From Shewanella sp. NIFS-20-20 (lineage in GTDB: Bacteria > Pseudomonadota > Gammaproteobacteria > Enterobacterales > Shewanellaceae), in the NCBI RefSeq assembly GCF_019209865.1, contig NZ_JAHUTT010000004.1, forward strand, positions 62,001 through 126,000: a stretch of 64,000 nt of DNA, written 5' to 3'. The notes below the pieces were generated by a model that saw only the letters and a list, made by a program, of their open reading frames with translations, was not told the origin of the DNA and made no database searches. Position numbers and translations under genes: made by a program. Positions 9,087 to 18,552 of the stretch are shown here, piece after piece (position 1 is the first letter of the stretch; the number at the start of each line of letters is the position of its first letter).

Positions 9087-9826
9087 GCCTCTAATAGGCT
9101 GGCGTCGACATGTTGCGCAAAGGTCATCTTTTGACCATCGAACACCAGTTCATTGAGCAGGCTGCGACTAATTTCTTGAGTTTGGGCAGTAAATTGCATT
9201 CCGTACACCGCGGCGCCGCGATAGCGGCGGCAGTTTTTTAGCATGCCAGATAAACTGAAGGCGCCCGAGGTTGGTGAGATAACTTCAATGTTGATTTTGG
9301 CGCCGACATCAAAACTGGGGGCAATTTGGTCATAGCTAAAGCGGCAGCCTTTCACCGACATATTTTTGAGTTGCACTTCAACTTTACGGTTGGGCATCAC
9401 AATATGGGCGCTCATATCTAAATCAAACCGATTTTCTTGGCGCATGGGCGTCATTTGCATAATGCTGGGTAATTCGACCACTAACATGGCTAATGGTTGG
9501 GTAATAATATGCTTAATCCGGCTAACAAAGCGTAACCTTGCGCCATCCCCTCGCTCGCTGACTAAGGTCACCACTAATCGAAAGCCTTCATATAAAAAAC
9601 GTTCCCGTTGTTGACAGGTCAAATGCGGCAAAGAAAAGAGCAGAAACTCTTGTTTGTCAGAGCCAATTAATGCGGTGGACAAGGTGAGGCGTTTATTGAG
9701 CGGGGTTAAGATATCTAAGATGGCATCGTCGCCTTGAATAATCATTTCGAGGGCGTGCAAACCGCTGATGGTCTCACTGGGGGTAACCCGCGGTGCAGAG
9801 GCGGTGGTCTCGGCCTGAGATGACAT
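9083..9826 (-). CDS. PilZ domain protein (putative c-di-GMP effector)
   Basis: A 247-residue protein with an N-terminal YcgR-N-like half and a C-terminal PilZ domain. The c-di-GMP binding residues are visible: an Arg pair in 'PMRQENRFDL' (R-x3-R) and 'NMSVKGCRF', which fits the (D/N)xSxxG motif. The two-domain layout resembles YcgR-type flagellar brake proteins, so a link to motility or surface growth is plausible but inferred. It is convergent with the cupin gene and appears to be transcribed alone. Confidence 0.85.
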   Translation of the reverse strand: MSSQAETTASAPRVTPSETISGLHALEMIIQGDDAILDILTPLNKRLTLSTALIGSDKQEFLLFSLPHLTCQQRERFLYEGFRLVVTLVSERGDGARLRFVSRIKHIITQPLAMLVVELPSIMQMTPMRQENRFDLDMSAHIVMPNRKVEVQLKNMSVKGCRFSYDQIAPSFDVGAKINIEVISPTSGAFSLSGMLKNCRRYRGAAVYGMQFTAQTQEISRSLLNELVFDGQKMTFAQHVDASLLEA

Positions 9827-9991
9827 TGTTAAATCCTTGCCAATTATTTGATTAATAAAGGTATATCGGTGGGATTATAAACCTTGGCGGTTGGCAGTTG
9901 TCAATCGAAAGTCGTAGTTGTTGTGGGCGCGATCAAGCAAAGAGCCACAACCACTTAGTCGATACTTAGCAGGTGTGGCTCTTAAGACAGG

Positions 9992-11779
9992 TTAAATGGC
10001 CGCGGTGGCTTGGGTTAACCAAGCGAGCTCCGCGCCAGATAACTGCTTGGCATGGGCACTAAATACTTGGCTGTGGTAGTGATTTAACCACTGGATTTCC
10101 TTGGGGGTGAGCAGGGATTTTTCAACCAAACGGGTATCGATGGGGATTAAGGTTAAGGGTGAAAATTCTAGCATTGAACGCTCACTGTCAGCCAGCTGCT
10201 GACAGGCTTGGACTTCCACTAAATTTTCAATACGAATGCCAAAGGCATGGTCACGGTAATAGCCAGGTTCATTAGATAAGATCATGCCCGCCATCAAGGG
10301 CGTGGCATTGGAATTTTTACCAATACGTTGTGGGCCTTCATGGACACTTAAACAGTGACCTACCCCGTGGCCGGTGCCGTGATCATAGTCGTAACCATAC
10401 TGCCATAAATACTGGCGAGCCAAGGCGTCGAGTTGCTGGCCGGTGGTGCCGCGAGGGAAGCGAGCTTGATCGAGGGCGATATGGCCTTTGAGCACTAAGG
10501 TCACCATCAGTTTATGTTCATCGCTGACCTCACCAATAGCCACGGTGCGAGTCACATCGGTGGTGCCATCGAGATATTGGCCGCCAGAATCCACCAAATA
10601 CAGGCTGTTCATTGGCAACTGCGCTGGGGTGCCGTTGAGGTGGTTGTAGTGACACATGGCCGCATTGCCACCGGCGGCTGAAATGGTGTCAAAACTCGGC
10701 TCGATATACTGTTCATCTTGGCGGCGGAAGCTTTCTAATTTGGCCGCCAATTCGGCTTCATCATGTAAACATTCAGCGGCAACTTCGCTATCTAACCAGG
10801 CTAAAAAGCGCGTCACGGCTAAGCCATCGCGCACATGGCAGGCGCGCATGCCAGCCAATTCTTGCGGGTTTTTACAGGCTTTAATTAAGGCGACGGGATC
10901 GCTGGCATCGACTAATATCGCTCCAGCAGCTTGCGCCAGTAATTGGCTCGCCGCATTGGCGGTGTGGCTGTCAGCGAATAAGCGTTTTCCCTTAAGGCCT
11001 TGAATGTGTTCGCTCAATTGCGCTTCAGGATAAAAGTCGACGCCAGTGCCAACATGGGCCAAGACATCGCTTGGGAGTTTGTTGATATCGGTGAAAAAGC
11101 GCATATCGCCATTGGCAGCCAATAAGCCAGTGCCCAGTAAGACGGGCAAGCGCGGAATATCCCGGCCACGTAAATTAAGCAGCCAAGCACATGAATCCAG
11201 CGCGGTGATCAAGGCCCACTCCGCGCCTTGCGCGTTAATTTTTTCCCCAATCAGCTGGCGTTTTTCTAGGCTAGTGGCGCCCGCGCTGCGGTCGCTAAAC
11301 AACATGGCCGGATGGGATGGCATGGCGGGCCGATCATGCCATGAGGCATCGATGGGGTTGGTGTCAATTGCCACCAATGCTATGCCGGCTTGAGCGAGTT
11401 GCGCCTTTGCTTGTTGAAACCAAGCGAAGGTATGCAATCTGGCATCGACAGCCACGGTACTGGATGTCGTCAAGGTTTGGATTAAATAATCAGTTAACGG
11501 CAGTTCAGTTAAACTCTGGTATTCAAATAAATGGCTATCTACCTGCTGGCGCACTTGCACTGTATAACGACCATCGATAAATATCGCCGCTGTATCGGCC
11601 ATCACAATCGCCGCGCCCGCACTTCCAGTAAAACCGGTTAGCCATTCGAGACGTTCGTTTGCCTCGGGCACATACTCACCTAAATACTCATCAGCGCGCG
11701 GTTGAATAAAGGCATCAATATTAAGATTGGCAAGGGTATGGCGAATAGCGCCCAAGCGATCGGCAATAGATAAAGGCAT
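9992..11779 (-). CDS. Xaa-Pro aminopeptidase, M24B family (three-domain)
   Basis: A 595-residue aminopeptidase P of the eukaryotic-like three-domain type (two creatinase-like N domains, then the pita-bread catalytic domain). The five metal ligands are visible: the two Asp of 'LVDSGGQYLDGTTDVTRTV', His of 'HGTGHGVGHCLSVHEGP', Glu of 'NEPGYY' and Glu of 'IRIENLVEV'. It removes N-terminal residues that precede proline, using two metal ions (usually Mn). The ATG at 11779 is chosen over an upstream GTG because GGAG lies 5-6 bases before it. It is divergent from another M24 gene. Confidence 0.9.
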   Translation of the reverse strand: MPLSIADRLGAIRHTLANLNIDAFIQPRADEYLGEYVPEANERLEWLTGFTGSAGAAIVMADTAAIFIDGRYTVQVRQQVDSHLFEYQSLTELPLTDYLIQTLTTSSTVAVDARLHTFAWFQQAKAQLAQAGIALVAIDTNPIDASWHDRPAMPSHPAMLFSDRSAGATSLEKRQLIGEKINAQGAEWALITALDSCAWLLNLRGRDIPRLPVLLGTGLLAANGDMRFFTDINKLPSDVLAHVGTGVDFYPEAQLSEHIQGLKGKRLFADSHTANAASQLLAQAAGAILVDASDPVALIKACKNPQELAGMRACHVRDGLAVTRFLAWLDSEVAAECLHDEAELAAKLESFRRQDEQYIEPSFDTISAAGGNAAMCHYNHLNGTPAQLPMNSLYLVDSGGQYLDGTTDVTRTVAIGEVSDEHKLMVTLVLKGHIALDQARFPRGTTGQQLDALARQYLWQYGYDYDHGTGHGVGHCLSVHEGPQRIGKNSNATPLMAGMILSNEPGYYRDHAFGIRIENLVEVQACQQLADSERSMLEFSPLTLIPIDTRLVEKSLLTPKEIQWLNHYHSQVFSAHAKQLSGAELAWLTQATAAI

Positions 11780-12015
11780 AGTCACTCCATGTTTCTGAAT
11801 GCACCGTGGGCTGACAACACCAGTAACACGGCTGAAATTTGAGTATTTATAGTGGCTCGATTATGACAGGGCGAGTCAAGCTCTTGCAAGTGAAGTGGCA
11901 TCAGCGGCATCGAGGCGTTTTGGGGGCAATGCGAAATTAACACTGAAAAGTTGTATATTTTATGCTAAAAATGGCGGCAATGATTGAAGCATTAACCATT
12001 GAGTAGGGCAAAATA

Positions 12016-13248
12016 ATGATAAACCAACCTAAGACATTGGGGGTCGGTGGCAGCGATGCAGCGACTGAGTTAGCGGCATTAACAGATATGACCGCTGGCA
12101 TACAAGATATCGGTCTTGATGAGTTACAGGCTCGCATAACTCGCGCGCAAACCTTGATGAAAGCCAATGGCTTGGCGGCAATTTATGTGAATGCGGGCAC
12201 CAATTTACGCTATTTCACTGGCACCAATTGGTACGCGAGTGAGCGCATGGTTGGCGCGATTATTCCAGCGGATGGAGAGCTTGAATATATTGCGCCATTT
12301 TTTGAAGTCGGCACGCTTGAAGGCTATATGCAGATCAAAGGCCGAGTGAACACTTGGCAAGAAGATGAAAGTCCCTATGCCTTAACCCTATCGGTGCTGG
12401 CGCGAATGGGGATCTGTCAGGGCAATATCGGTATCGATGAATCAACGGCCTTTTTTGTGTTTGATGGCCTGCGTCAACAAGCCAACGAATATCAATGGAT
12501 CAGTGCCACAGCGGTGACCGCCGGTTGCCGCATGCATAAGTCGGCGCACGAGCTGGCGATAATGCAACGCGCCATGGACATGACCTTGGTCGTGCATCAG
12601 GCGGTGGCCCGGATCTTGCGACCTGGCATTAGCACCCAAGAAGTCGAAGCGTTTATTCATCAAGCTCACAAGCAGGTCGGTGCGGCGGCGGGTTCGTATT
12701 TCTGCATTGTATTATTTGGAGAAGACTCCTCCTTCCCTCACGGCGTTAGTCATCCCAAATGTTTGGACGACAATGACATAGTGTTGATTGATACTGGCTG
12801 TCAATTATTTGGATATAAATCCGATATTACCCGTACCTATGTCTATGGGGTTGCCAACGAGCGTCAGCGCCAGATGTGGGCATTGGAAAAAGCCGCCCAA
12901 GGCGCCGCATTTAACGCCGCCACACTGGGGGTTGCCTGTGAGCATGCCGACTTAGCGGCGCGGGAGGTATTGGAGGCTGCTGGCATGGGGCCTGACTATC
13001 AAGTGCCCGGCTTACCGCACCGCACAGGCCATGGTATCGGCTTAGATATCCATGAATGGCCATACTTGGTGAAAGGCAATCAAATGCCATTAGCGATAGG
13101 CATGTGTTTCTCAAATGAGCCTATGTTGGTATTACCCAGGGAGTTTGGGGTGCGTTTAGAAGATCACTTCTATATGACGGCTCAGGGGCCAAAGTGGTTT
13201 ACCGAACCTGCGCACAGCATTGATGATCCGTTCGGATACCAAGCATAA
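12016..13248 (+). CDS. M24 family metallopeptidase (Xaa-Pro dipeptidase-like)
   Basis: A 410-residue M24 peptidase of the prolidase / aminopeptidase P group with one creatinase-type N domain. Metal ligands are seen in 'VLIDTGCQLFGYKSDITRT' (Asp, Asp), 'HRTGHGIGLDIHE' (His), 'SNEPM' (Glu) and 'VRLEDHFYM' (Glu). The first 25 residues are extra relative to many homologues. No signal peptide is seen, so it should be cytosolic, working with the divergent three-domain enzyme on proline peptides. A GC-rich inverted repeat, TGGCTGGC (13254) with GCCAGCCA (13276), follows the stop. Confidence 0.85.
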   Translation: MINQPKTLGVGGSDAATELAALTDMTAGIQDIGLDELQARITRAQTLMKANGLAAIYVNAGTNLRYFTGTNWYASERMVGAIIPADGELEYIAPFFEVGTLEGYMQIKGRVNTWQEDESPYALTLSVLARMGICQGNIGIDESTAFFVFDGLRQQANEYQWISATAVTAGCRMHKSAHELAIMQRAMDMTLVVHQAVARILRPGISTQEVEAFIHQAHKQVGAAAGSYFCIVLFGEDSSFPHGVSHPKCLDDNDIVLIDTGCQLFGYKSDITRTYVYGVANERQRQMWALEKAAQGAAFNAATLGVACEHADLAAREVLEAAGMGPDYQVPGLPHRTGHGIGLDIHEWPYLVKGNQMPLAIGMCFSNEPMLVLPREFGVRLEDHFYMTAQGPKWFTEPAHSIDDPFGYQA

Positions 13249-13301
13249 GCGCTTGGCTGGCGAGTCGCGGGACTTGCCAGCCAGATGTCGCGGCGGGCAG
13301 A

Positions 13302-13790
13302 TTACTGATTAATGTTGAGTAATTCTACATCAAATATTAGGGTTGATCCGGGTTCAATCTTACCGGCACTGCGATTGCCGTAGGCAAGATTGCTCGGGAT
13401 ATAAAAACGCACCTTGTCACCCACTGTCATTAATTGTACCCCTTCAGTCCAGCCGGGAATGACACGGTTTAGCGGAAAATCAATCGGCTGACCGCGATCC
13501 ACTGAACTATCAAATACCGAGCCATCAAGCAAGGTGCCATGATAATGAACCGTGACCGTGTCGGTCGCTTTTGGATGTTGCTGGCCCTCGGCATTGACTA
13601 AAAACTCGTACTGCAGCCCAGATGGGGTCTCAATCACACCGTCTCGTAATTTATTGTCGGCTAAAAATGCCGTGCCTTGCTCGATATTCGCTTTAGCCGC
13701 CTTATTGTTATTGGCGCTGCTATAAAAGTAAAACACCACACAGGCGATGACCACCACGGCTAGAATCATTTTCATTGTATTGTTATCCAT
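13302..13790 (-). CDS. FKBP-type peptidyl-prolyl isomerase, membrane anchored
   Basis: A 162-residue protein with an N-terminal uncleaved-looking hydrophobic helix (about residues 7-24) and a C-terminal FKBP domain. Domain marks are 'VTVHYHGTLLDGSVFDSS', 'IPGWTEGVQLMTVGDKVRF' and 'IPSNLAYG'. It should catalyse cis-trans isomerisation of prolyl bonds on the periplasmic side, held to the inner membrane. The frame opens with a TTG one codon earlier, but the ATG at 13790 is preferred. Confidence 0.9.
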   Translation of the reverse strand: MDNNTMKMILAVVVIACVVFYFYSSANNNKAAKANIEQGTAFLADNKLRDGVIETPSGLQYEFLVNAEGQQHPKATDTVTVHYHGTLLDGSVFDSSVDRGQPIDFPLNRVIPGWTEGVQLMTVGDKVRFYIPSNLAYGNRSAGKIEPGSTLIFDVELLNINQ

Positions 13791-13990
13791 CAATCAATAG
13801 TAAGTGTGCTCATAGGACTCGTGCTATTGTCCCTAGTTTTAGCCATTAGGCAACACTCTTTCACGCTAAGTCATGATAAGTGCGTGGTTAAAAGGCAAGG
13901 TATTGCATGTTTTTGGACGAGAAGCGCTCGCCCGCTTGCTGCCATCTTAAGGAGGAGCAACGCCTCACCTAAGGTGGCGGGCTTTGGGGG

Positions 13991-14350
13991 TTATCGAGGC
14001 AGAGACACTAATAAGGCCACCAAGCCAGCAATATTAAGCAGTAGGGTTAAGGCAAACACGACTAAAAATCGATATTTGCGATTCTTATGGCGCAACCAAT
14101 GTTGTGCCAGCAGGGCGCCAGGCCAGCCACCACAGACACTGAGTAGGTGCAATTTTGCTTCTGGCGTGCGCCAGCTATCGGCAATGGCGGCTCGTTTATC
14201 GAGATAGTAGCCCGCAAACGTGATGCCACTGATGACAAAATAATAGCCGCTAAGAGGCCAAGGAATATCGCCAAGCGCCGTGGCAAGCAATAATAAGCCT
14301 AAGAACAGACAGCTAATAATGACGCCAAGGCTGAGGCGAGAAGGTGACAT
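13991..14350 (-). CDS. DUF1294 family membrane protein
   Basis: A 119-residue protein with about four membrane segments and the family signature 'YYLDKRAAIADSWRTPEAKLHLLSVCGG' region followed by 'WPGALLAQHWLRHKNRKYRF'. In some proteins this domain follows a cold-shock domain, which is absent here. Function is unknown. It is 13 bp downstream of the DUF418 gene, so the two are probably one transcript with the hotdog gene. Confidence 0.85.
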   Translation of the reverse strand: MSPSRLSLGVIISCLFLGLLLLATALGDIPWPLSGYYFVISGITFAGYYLDKRAAIADSWRTPEAKLHLLSVCGGWPGALLAQHWLRHKNRKYRFLVVFALTLLLNIAGLVALLVSLPR

Positions 14351-14363
14351 CTAATGATAAATC

Positions 14364-15509
14364 CTATGCTTGAGAGCTTAGCTTGCGGCTAAGGGCGCGC
14401 CATAGGTATTCGAAGGGGCCGATGGCAAAGCGCTTAAGATACAGATTTGCTAAACAAATTTGAAGCAGGATGATCACCATGGCTAGCGCCAAGTAGTCGA
14501 GGCGGGTAAAGCTCAATTGCCAGTCGGTGAACCAATGACGAAATAACAAGGTGCCGATGAGCGATTGCAGTAAATACAAGGATAAGCTCAGGCGCCCCAC
14601 ATTCGCCAATGATCGCCCAAGGCGTGAGTTTGGCGATAACCAGCAGATCACAATATGGCTAAAGATTAACGCCGTGGGTATGGCCGCATAATAAGTGAAT
14701 ATTGCCGATAACGCTTCAAATCGCAGCCGACCACTATGATCGAGCATGATGGCTAGCCCACTTAAGAGAGCGGCGAGGATGAGGTATTGCCTTAATTGTT
14801 GCTTACTGGCGCCTTGCGCAAAGTACCCTTGCGCAAACAGGCTTTGTCCAATCAACATCAGGCCTGAGGTCAACCACAGGGTGGATAGAGGCAAGCTAAT
14901 TAGATAGATGAGCATAAACTCGACATTGACCGTCAATTGTTGCGCGGGTGAGCCACTCCATTGCTGGGCGATAAGTAAATACTCGCTGGAGTTGCGCGCC
15001 GGCAGCGGTTCAGGCGAGATGGCCAATAACAAAAGCACTATCATGGAGAGGTGAAACAACAGCCAGCCTTTTTGCCATTTTTGCAGAGGGCTCAAGTCTC
15101 GATAGTGCCATACCACCCATGCCGATAGGGCATAGCTGGCCAGTATGTCACCGGGCCATAAGATAAAACCGTGCACTAGGCCGATAACAAATAGGGCCTT
15201 CATTCTCCCCTTTAGCTTGGGATAAGCCCCGTGACCAAAGCGCTGTGCCTGCAGTAATATCCCGATGCCAAACAGCATGGCAAAAAGACTGATAAAACGT
15301 CCTTCAAACAGGCTGGTCGATAACAGGCTAAGGCCAAAGTCGCTCGGCGCGGGGCTGATGGGGGCGAGGTAAGGATACAGGTTGGCAAAGGTATAAATAT
15401 TCATCAACAAAATACCGAGCAAGGCCACACCCCGCAGCATATCCAGTGATATCAGCCGCGGCGATGCGATGGGCTCGTTGCCCGGTATTGGTGAGGTTGT
15501 TGGCGTCAT
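14364..15509 (-). CDS. DUF418 family membrane protein (YeiB-like)
   Basis: A 381-residue inner-membrane protein with roughly ten helices. It begins 'SPRLISLDMLRGVALLGILLMNI', the classic opening of the DUF418/YeiB family, which is related to acyltransferase-3 proteins, and ends with 'IGPFEYLWRALS', the conserved DUF418 tail. Function is not established. Its ATG shares one base with the TAA of the upstream hotdog gene (TAATG), which indicates coupled translation. Confidence 0.85.
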   Translation of the reverse strand: MTPTTSPIPGNEPIASPRLISLDMLRGVALLGILLMNIYTFANLYPYLAPISPAPSDFGLSLLSTSLFEGRFISLFAMLFGIGILLQAQRFGHGAYPKLKGRMKALFVIGLVHGFILWPGDILASYALSAWVVWHYRDLSPLQKWQKGWLLFHLSMIVLLLLAISPEPLPARNSSEYLLIAQQWSGSPAQQLTVNVEFMLIYLISLPLSTLWLTSGLMLIGQSLFAQGYFAQGASKQQLRQYLILAALLSGLAIMLDHSGRLRFEALSAIFTYYAAIPTALIFSHIVICWLSPNSRLGRSLANVGRLSLSLYLLQSLIGTLLFRHWFTDWQLSFTRLDYLALAMVIILLQICLANLYLKRFAIGPFEYLWRALSRKLSSQA

Positions 15510-15976
15510 TATTGGTGGGGCTTAGCCGAAATCCACAGATTGATCGTGCCTTCAACCACCACCACATTGTTGTTGTCATAGGCCGTAACAGTGACGGGCA
15601 TATCGCCTTCCTGCCAAGCATTGGCATCAACGCTGGCCACACAGCGAATATCGCTGCCGGCTTTAGCGGTATAGTTTACGCTCATGCCTTTGGGGATCCA
15701 GCGTAAATGCTTGGGGATTGACGCTTCAGCCATGGCGCCCATGGCCATTTCTAAGCCATTACAAATGGCGATCACATGGACAGTCCCAATGTGATTGTGG
15801 ACGCGGCGGCGCTTTTTAATTAACAGTTCACAATGGTTGGGGGTCAATTCGGTGATCAGTGGCTTAACTGTGCCGAAATAAGGTGCCATGCGGCAAACCA
15901 TTTTGGAAAAGAGGAGGTCACCCAAGGGCCATTTGATGCACTTTTGATAGAGCTTAAGGATTTTATTATTCTGCAT
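15509..15976 (-). CDS. DUF4442 hotdog-fold thioesterase-like protein
   Basis: A 155-residue hotdog protein. 'NHIGTVHVIAICNGLEMAMG' carries the conserved Asn-His and acidic helix residue of DUF4442/PaaI-like thioesterases, and 'GMSVNYTAKAGSDIRC' is the following strand. It may hydrolyse an acyl-CoA; the substrate is unknown. The frame extends 29 codons upstream, but the ATG at 15976 ('MQNNKILKLYQK') has AAGGA at the right distance and fits the family length. First gene of the DUF4442 / DUF418 / DUF1294 set. Confidence 0.8.
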   Translation of the reverse strand: MQNNKILKLYQKCIKWPLGDLLFSKMVCRMAPYFGTVKPLITELTPNHCELLIKKRRRVHNHIGTVHVIAICNGLEMAMGAMAEASIPKHLRWIPKGMSVNYTAKAGSDIRCVASVDANAWQEGDMPVTVTAYDNNNVVVVEGTINLWISAKPHQ

Positions 15977-16143
15977 GTTTGTGTCCTTGCTAACGAGAGG
16001 GGCTTGCGTCCTTGGTCCGAGGCGATCGCCGCGGGCGCCAAGCAGGTCGGACGAGTTTAACATTGAGTTTACATCATGCGCTATAGCCCCCTAAGGCAAT
16101 TACCCCTATAATTTTGCCGCATAATCATTATTAGGATGTTACT

Positions 16144-17073
16144 TTGAAGTACTTGCTCACATATTTTAAAGGCTTGGCCATGGGCGCGGCCGATGTCGTC
16201 CCAGGGGTGTCTGGTGGCACGATTGCCTTTATTACCGGTATTTTAGATACCTTGCTTAACAGTATACGCCGCATTAATCCGAGCTTATGGCAGGTGGTGC
16301 GTCATCAAGGATTTAAAGCCGCCTTTTTACACATTAATGGCCCATTTTTACTGAGTTTGTTTGCCGGTATTTTAACCAGCATTTTGACCTTGGCAAAACT
16401 CATTAGCTACTTGTTAGCGTTTCATCCTATCCCGGTTTGGTCGTTCTTTTTTGGGCTGATCTTAATCTCTGTGGTTCACATGCTTAAGCAAGTCTCAGGG
16501 TTTACCTGGGGGCGCTTAGTGTTGTTCGCTCTTGGGGTGGCCGTGGCTTATTTTATTACCATGCTGAGCCCAATCACCTTAGATGCGACCCCAATGAATA
16601 TCTTGCTGGGTGGAGCGATTGCGATTTGCGCCATGATTTTACCGGGCATTTCTGGCAGTTTCATTCTGTTATTGTTGGGACTCTATTTACCCGTGATTGC
16701 CGCGGTAAAGTCGTTAGATGTTGGCGTGCTGGCGATTTTTGCCTGCGGTGCGATTGTCGGTCTACTGACCTTTAGTCATGTGTTATCGGCATTGCTGCGC
16801 CATTTCCACGATGCCACCTTAGTGTTTTTAACGGGCTTAATGCTGGGCACCTTAGGCAAAATTTGGCCATGGAAACAAGTGCTGACTTGGCGGACCAATT
16901 CCAGTGGCCATCAGGTGCCTTTGCTTGAGCAAAACTTAAGCCCTTGGCAATATGAACAAGTGATTGGCCACAGTTCACAATGGCCATTGGCCATTGTGTG
17001 TTTGCTGGTGGGAATTGGTTTAGTGTGGGGATTAGAGTACTGGAGCGAGCAACGCCAGCCCAAGCAGGACTAA
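16144..17073 (+). CDS. DUF368 permease (PopT-type undecaprenyl phosphate translocase family)
   Basis: A 309-residue polytopic inner-membrane protein. The opening 'GLAMGAADVVPGVSGGTIAFI' and the internal repeat 'MILPGISGSFILLLLGLY' are the paired DUF368 signatures, which lie in re-entrant segments of an inverted repeat. DUF368 proteins of Vibrio cholerae and others have been shown to return undecaprenyl phosphate to the inner leaflet for wall and capsule synthesis, mainly at alkaline pH; transfer of that role here is inference from family. The start is a TTG at 16144 with TTAGGA about 6 bases before it. Confidence 0.85.
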   Translation: MKYLLTYFKGLAMGAADVVPGVSGGTIAFITGILDTLLNSIRRINPSLWQVVRHQGFKAAFLHINGPFLLSLFAGILTSILTLAKLISYLLAFHPIPVWSFFFGLILISVVHMLKQVSGFTWGRLVLFALGVAVAYFITMLSPITLDATPMNILLGGAIAICAMILPGISGSFILLLLGLYLPVIAAVKSLDVGVLAIFACGAIVGLLTFSHVLSALLRHFHDATLVFLTGLMLGTLGKIWPWKQVLTWRTNSSGHQVPLLEQNLSPWQYEQVIGHSSQWPLAIVCLLVGIGLVWGLEYWSEQRQPKQD

Positions 17074-17089
17074 GCGCCCATTACGATGA

Positions 17090-18301
17090 TTAGCAGCTTG
17101 ATTTTGAGCTGCTAATACTGGTCATCACTCGCTTTCTTTGACTCTCAAGCATAAAGCCCACCACCAAACCCACCGCCGGATTTAGGAATAAACATACCGC
17201 CGCCGTCGCCACAATCACCACCAAACAATAACCCCGTTTCAGGGGAATAGCTTCGCCTTTGATTTTATCTCTCAGCAGATGCACTAATGGCATGATGGGT
17301 TTGGCATTGGCTAATTGCGCCCCAGCCACTATCAGCAGAGCCCCTAGCATCGGCATTGGGATTAAGCTTAAGTAGCTAGCCGCGCTTTGGTGCCAAAATA
17401 ACGCCAGCCCAAGACATACCAAGCCAAAGGTCAGGGGCGCGATCACCGTACGCGCGCCAAAGTGGGTTTGAACTGCCATACCGCCAGCGCCATGGCACAT
17501 AGCGCTGGCGCCAAAAGGAGCCATCACAATATTGGTAATCCCTGAGCTCATGGCAAAACGTGAGGGCGTAAAGCGCTGCGGGTTGTCATCCGGAAAGGTT
17601 TGCAGGGCAATCACCGAACTGGCAATGACGGCATTGGTTAAGGTGAGCGCTAACTGGGGCAACACTAATAAACTGGCGGCCAACTCAAATTCTTGCCAGC
17701 TGGGCCAGCTCAACCATGGCATGCTTGGATAGGTCAGCGCGGGCAGTTGTGGTGATTGGCTCCAGCCAATGAAAATGCCACCAAGAATAATGGTTGGGAT
17801 AGCGAGATGCTTGAGGTTATGGTGGCGGCAACCCCATAAGCCCAGTAAGGTCAGGACGCCGAGCCACCAAAGGGTTTGCACTTGTTGCAAGCCAACCCAC
17901 ATCAGCTGCATGCCAACCGCTAATTGGATCCCAGCACTGATGGCCGGTGATAAATGTTGCGCCAGCCAACGAATAGCCCCTAAGCCGACTAACACGATTA
18001 AAATCATGCCTATCAGCAAACTACTGGCTTGCATCACCCCTGGGGATAATCCAGCGGTTATAGTGACTGCGGCGATCACCTTCATGGGTTGGATCCCTAC
18101 CGGCCGTCGATAGAGGTAAGCAGACGCTAGGGCAAATACTCCAAACCCTAAAAAAATACCTTGAGCGGAAAATTGATTGAGGGCAATCAAACCCAGCACC
18201 AAGGGTAGAAAGGTGCCTAAGTCGGCGAAGGCCGCTTGAGAATCGGTGAGGTATTGGCGCCAGTGAGCGTGTGTTACAGGGTTGGACATTGCATTTGCCA
18301 T
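17090..18301 (-). CDS. MOT1-like molybdate/sulfate permease
   Basis: A roughly 403-residue membrane protein of the MFS_MOT1 / SulP-related group. The marks are 'AFADLGTFLPLVLGLIAL' near the N terminus and the second-half repeat 'VIASSVIALQTFPDD' with 'GITNIVMAPFGASAMCHGAGGMA'. Relatives move molybdate or sulfate; which one is not decidable here. The start is uncertain: ATGs at 18301 and 18289 are both possible, and the longer frame needs a TTG. It is divergent from the photolyase operon. Confidence 0.8.
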   Translation of the reverse strand: MANAMSNPVTHAHWRQYLTDSQAAFADLGTFLPLVLGLIALNQFSAQGIFLGFGVFALASAYLYRRPVGIQPMKVIAAVTITAGLSPGVMQASSLLIGMILIVLVGLGAIRWLAQHLSPAISAGIQLAVGMQLMWVGLQQVQTLWWLGVLTLLGLWGCRHHNLKHLAIPTIILGGIFIGWSQSPQLPALTYPSMPWLSWPSWQEFELAASLLVLPQLALTLTNAVIASSVIALQTFPDDNPQRFTPSRFAMSSGITNIVMAPFGASAMCHGAGGMAVQTHFGARTVIAPLTFGLVCLGLALFWHQSAASYLSLIPMPMLGALLIVAGAQLANAKPIMPLVHLLRDKIKGEAIPLKRGYCLVVIVATAAVCLFLNPAVGLVVGFMLESQRKRVMTSISSSKSSC

Positions 18302-18470
18302 TGGGGAAGATCCATCACTAATGGCAATTTTAATGCCAAAATTAAGCAGCAATGCATTAAGTCAGCCACCCTATTGTGACCGAAATTCGGCTCAACTTTT
18401 AAACACTTGCAGCATTTTGTCCTTGGCTAAGCCAAAACGACACGCCTGGGTGTCCGCTGTGCCTGCGCGA

Positions 18471-18545
18471 TTGTTATAAATATTGTACAAAAAAGTGATC
18501 TCTGTATAACCTTAAGCCGTACAGCTAGTTAAGTTATACAAGGAG
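18471..18545 (+). promoter_or_regulatory. Promoter and MerR-type operator of the photolyase operon
   Basis: A plausible sigma-70 promoter is TTGTAC (18483) with a 16-bp spacer to TATAAC (18505). It is embedded in TnTACA half-sites: TTGTACAA at 18483-18490, TGTATAAC at 18503-18510, GTACA at 18519 and GTTATACA at 18533-18540. The second and last form an inverted repeat, extended by TTAA on each inner side. TnTACA is the half-site known for CarH/LitR/MlrA-type MerR proteins, and such a regulator is the second gene of the operon. The AAGGAG ribosome site abuts the last repeat. Binding itself is inferred. Confidence 0.6.
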
Positions 18546-18552
18546 AGTTCAA

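Noticed and set aside
13806-14207. 133-codon plus-strand reading frame
   Set aside because: It overlaps the DUF1294 gene on the opposite strand and has no protein-like composition; a shadow frame.
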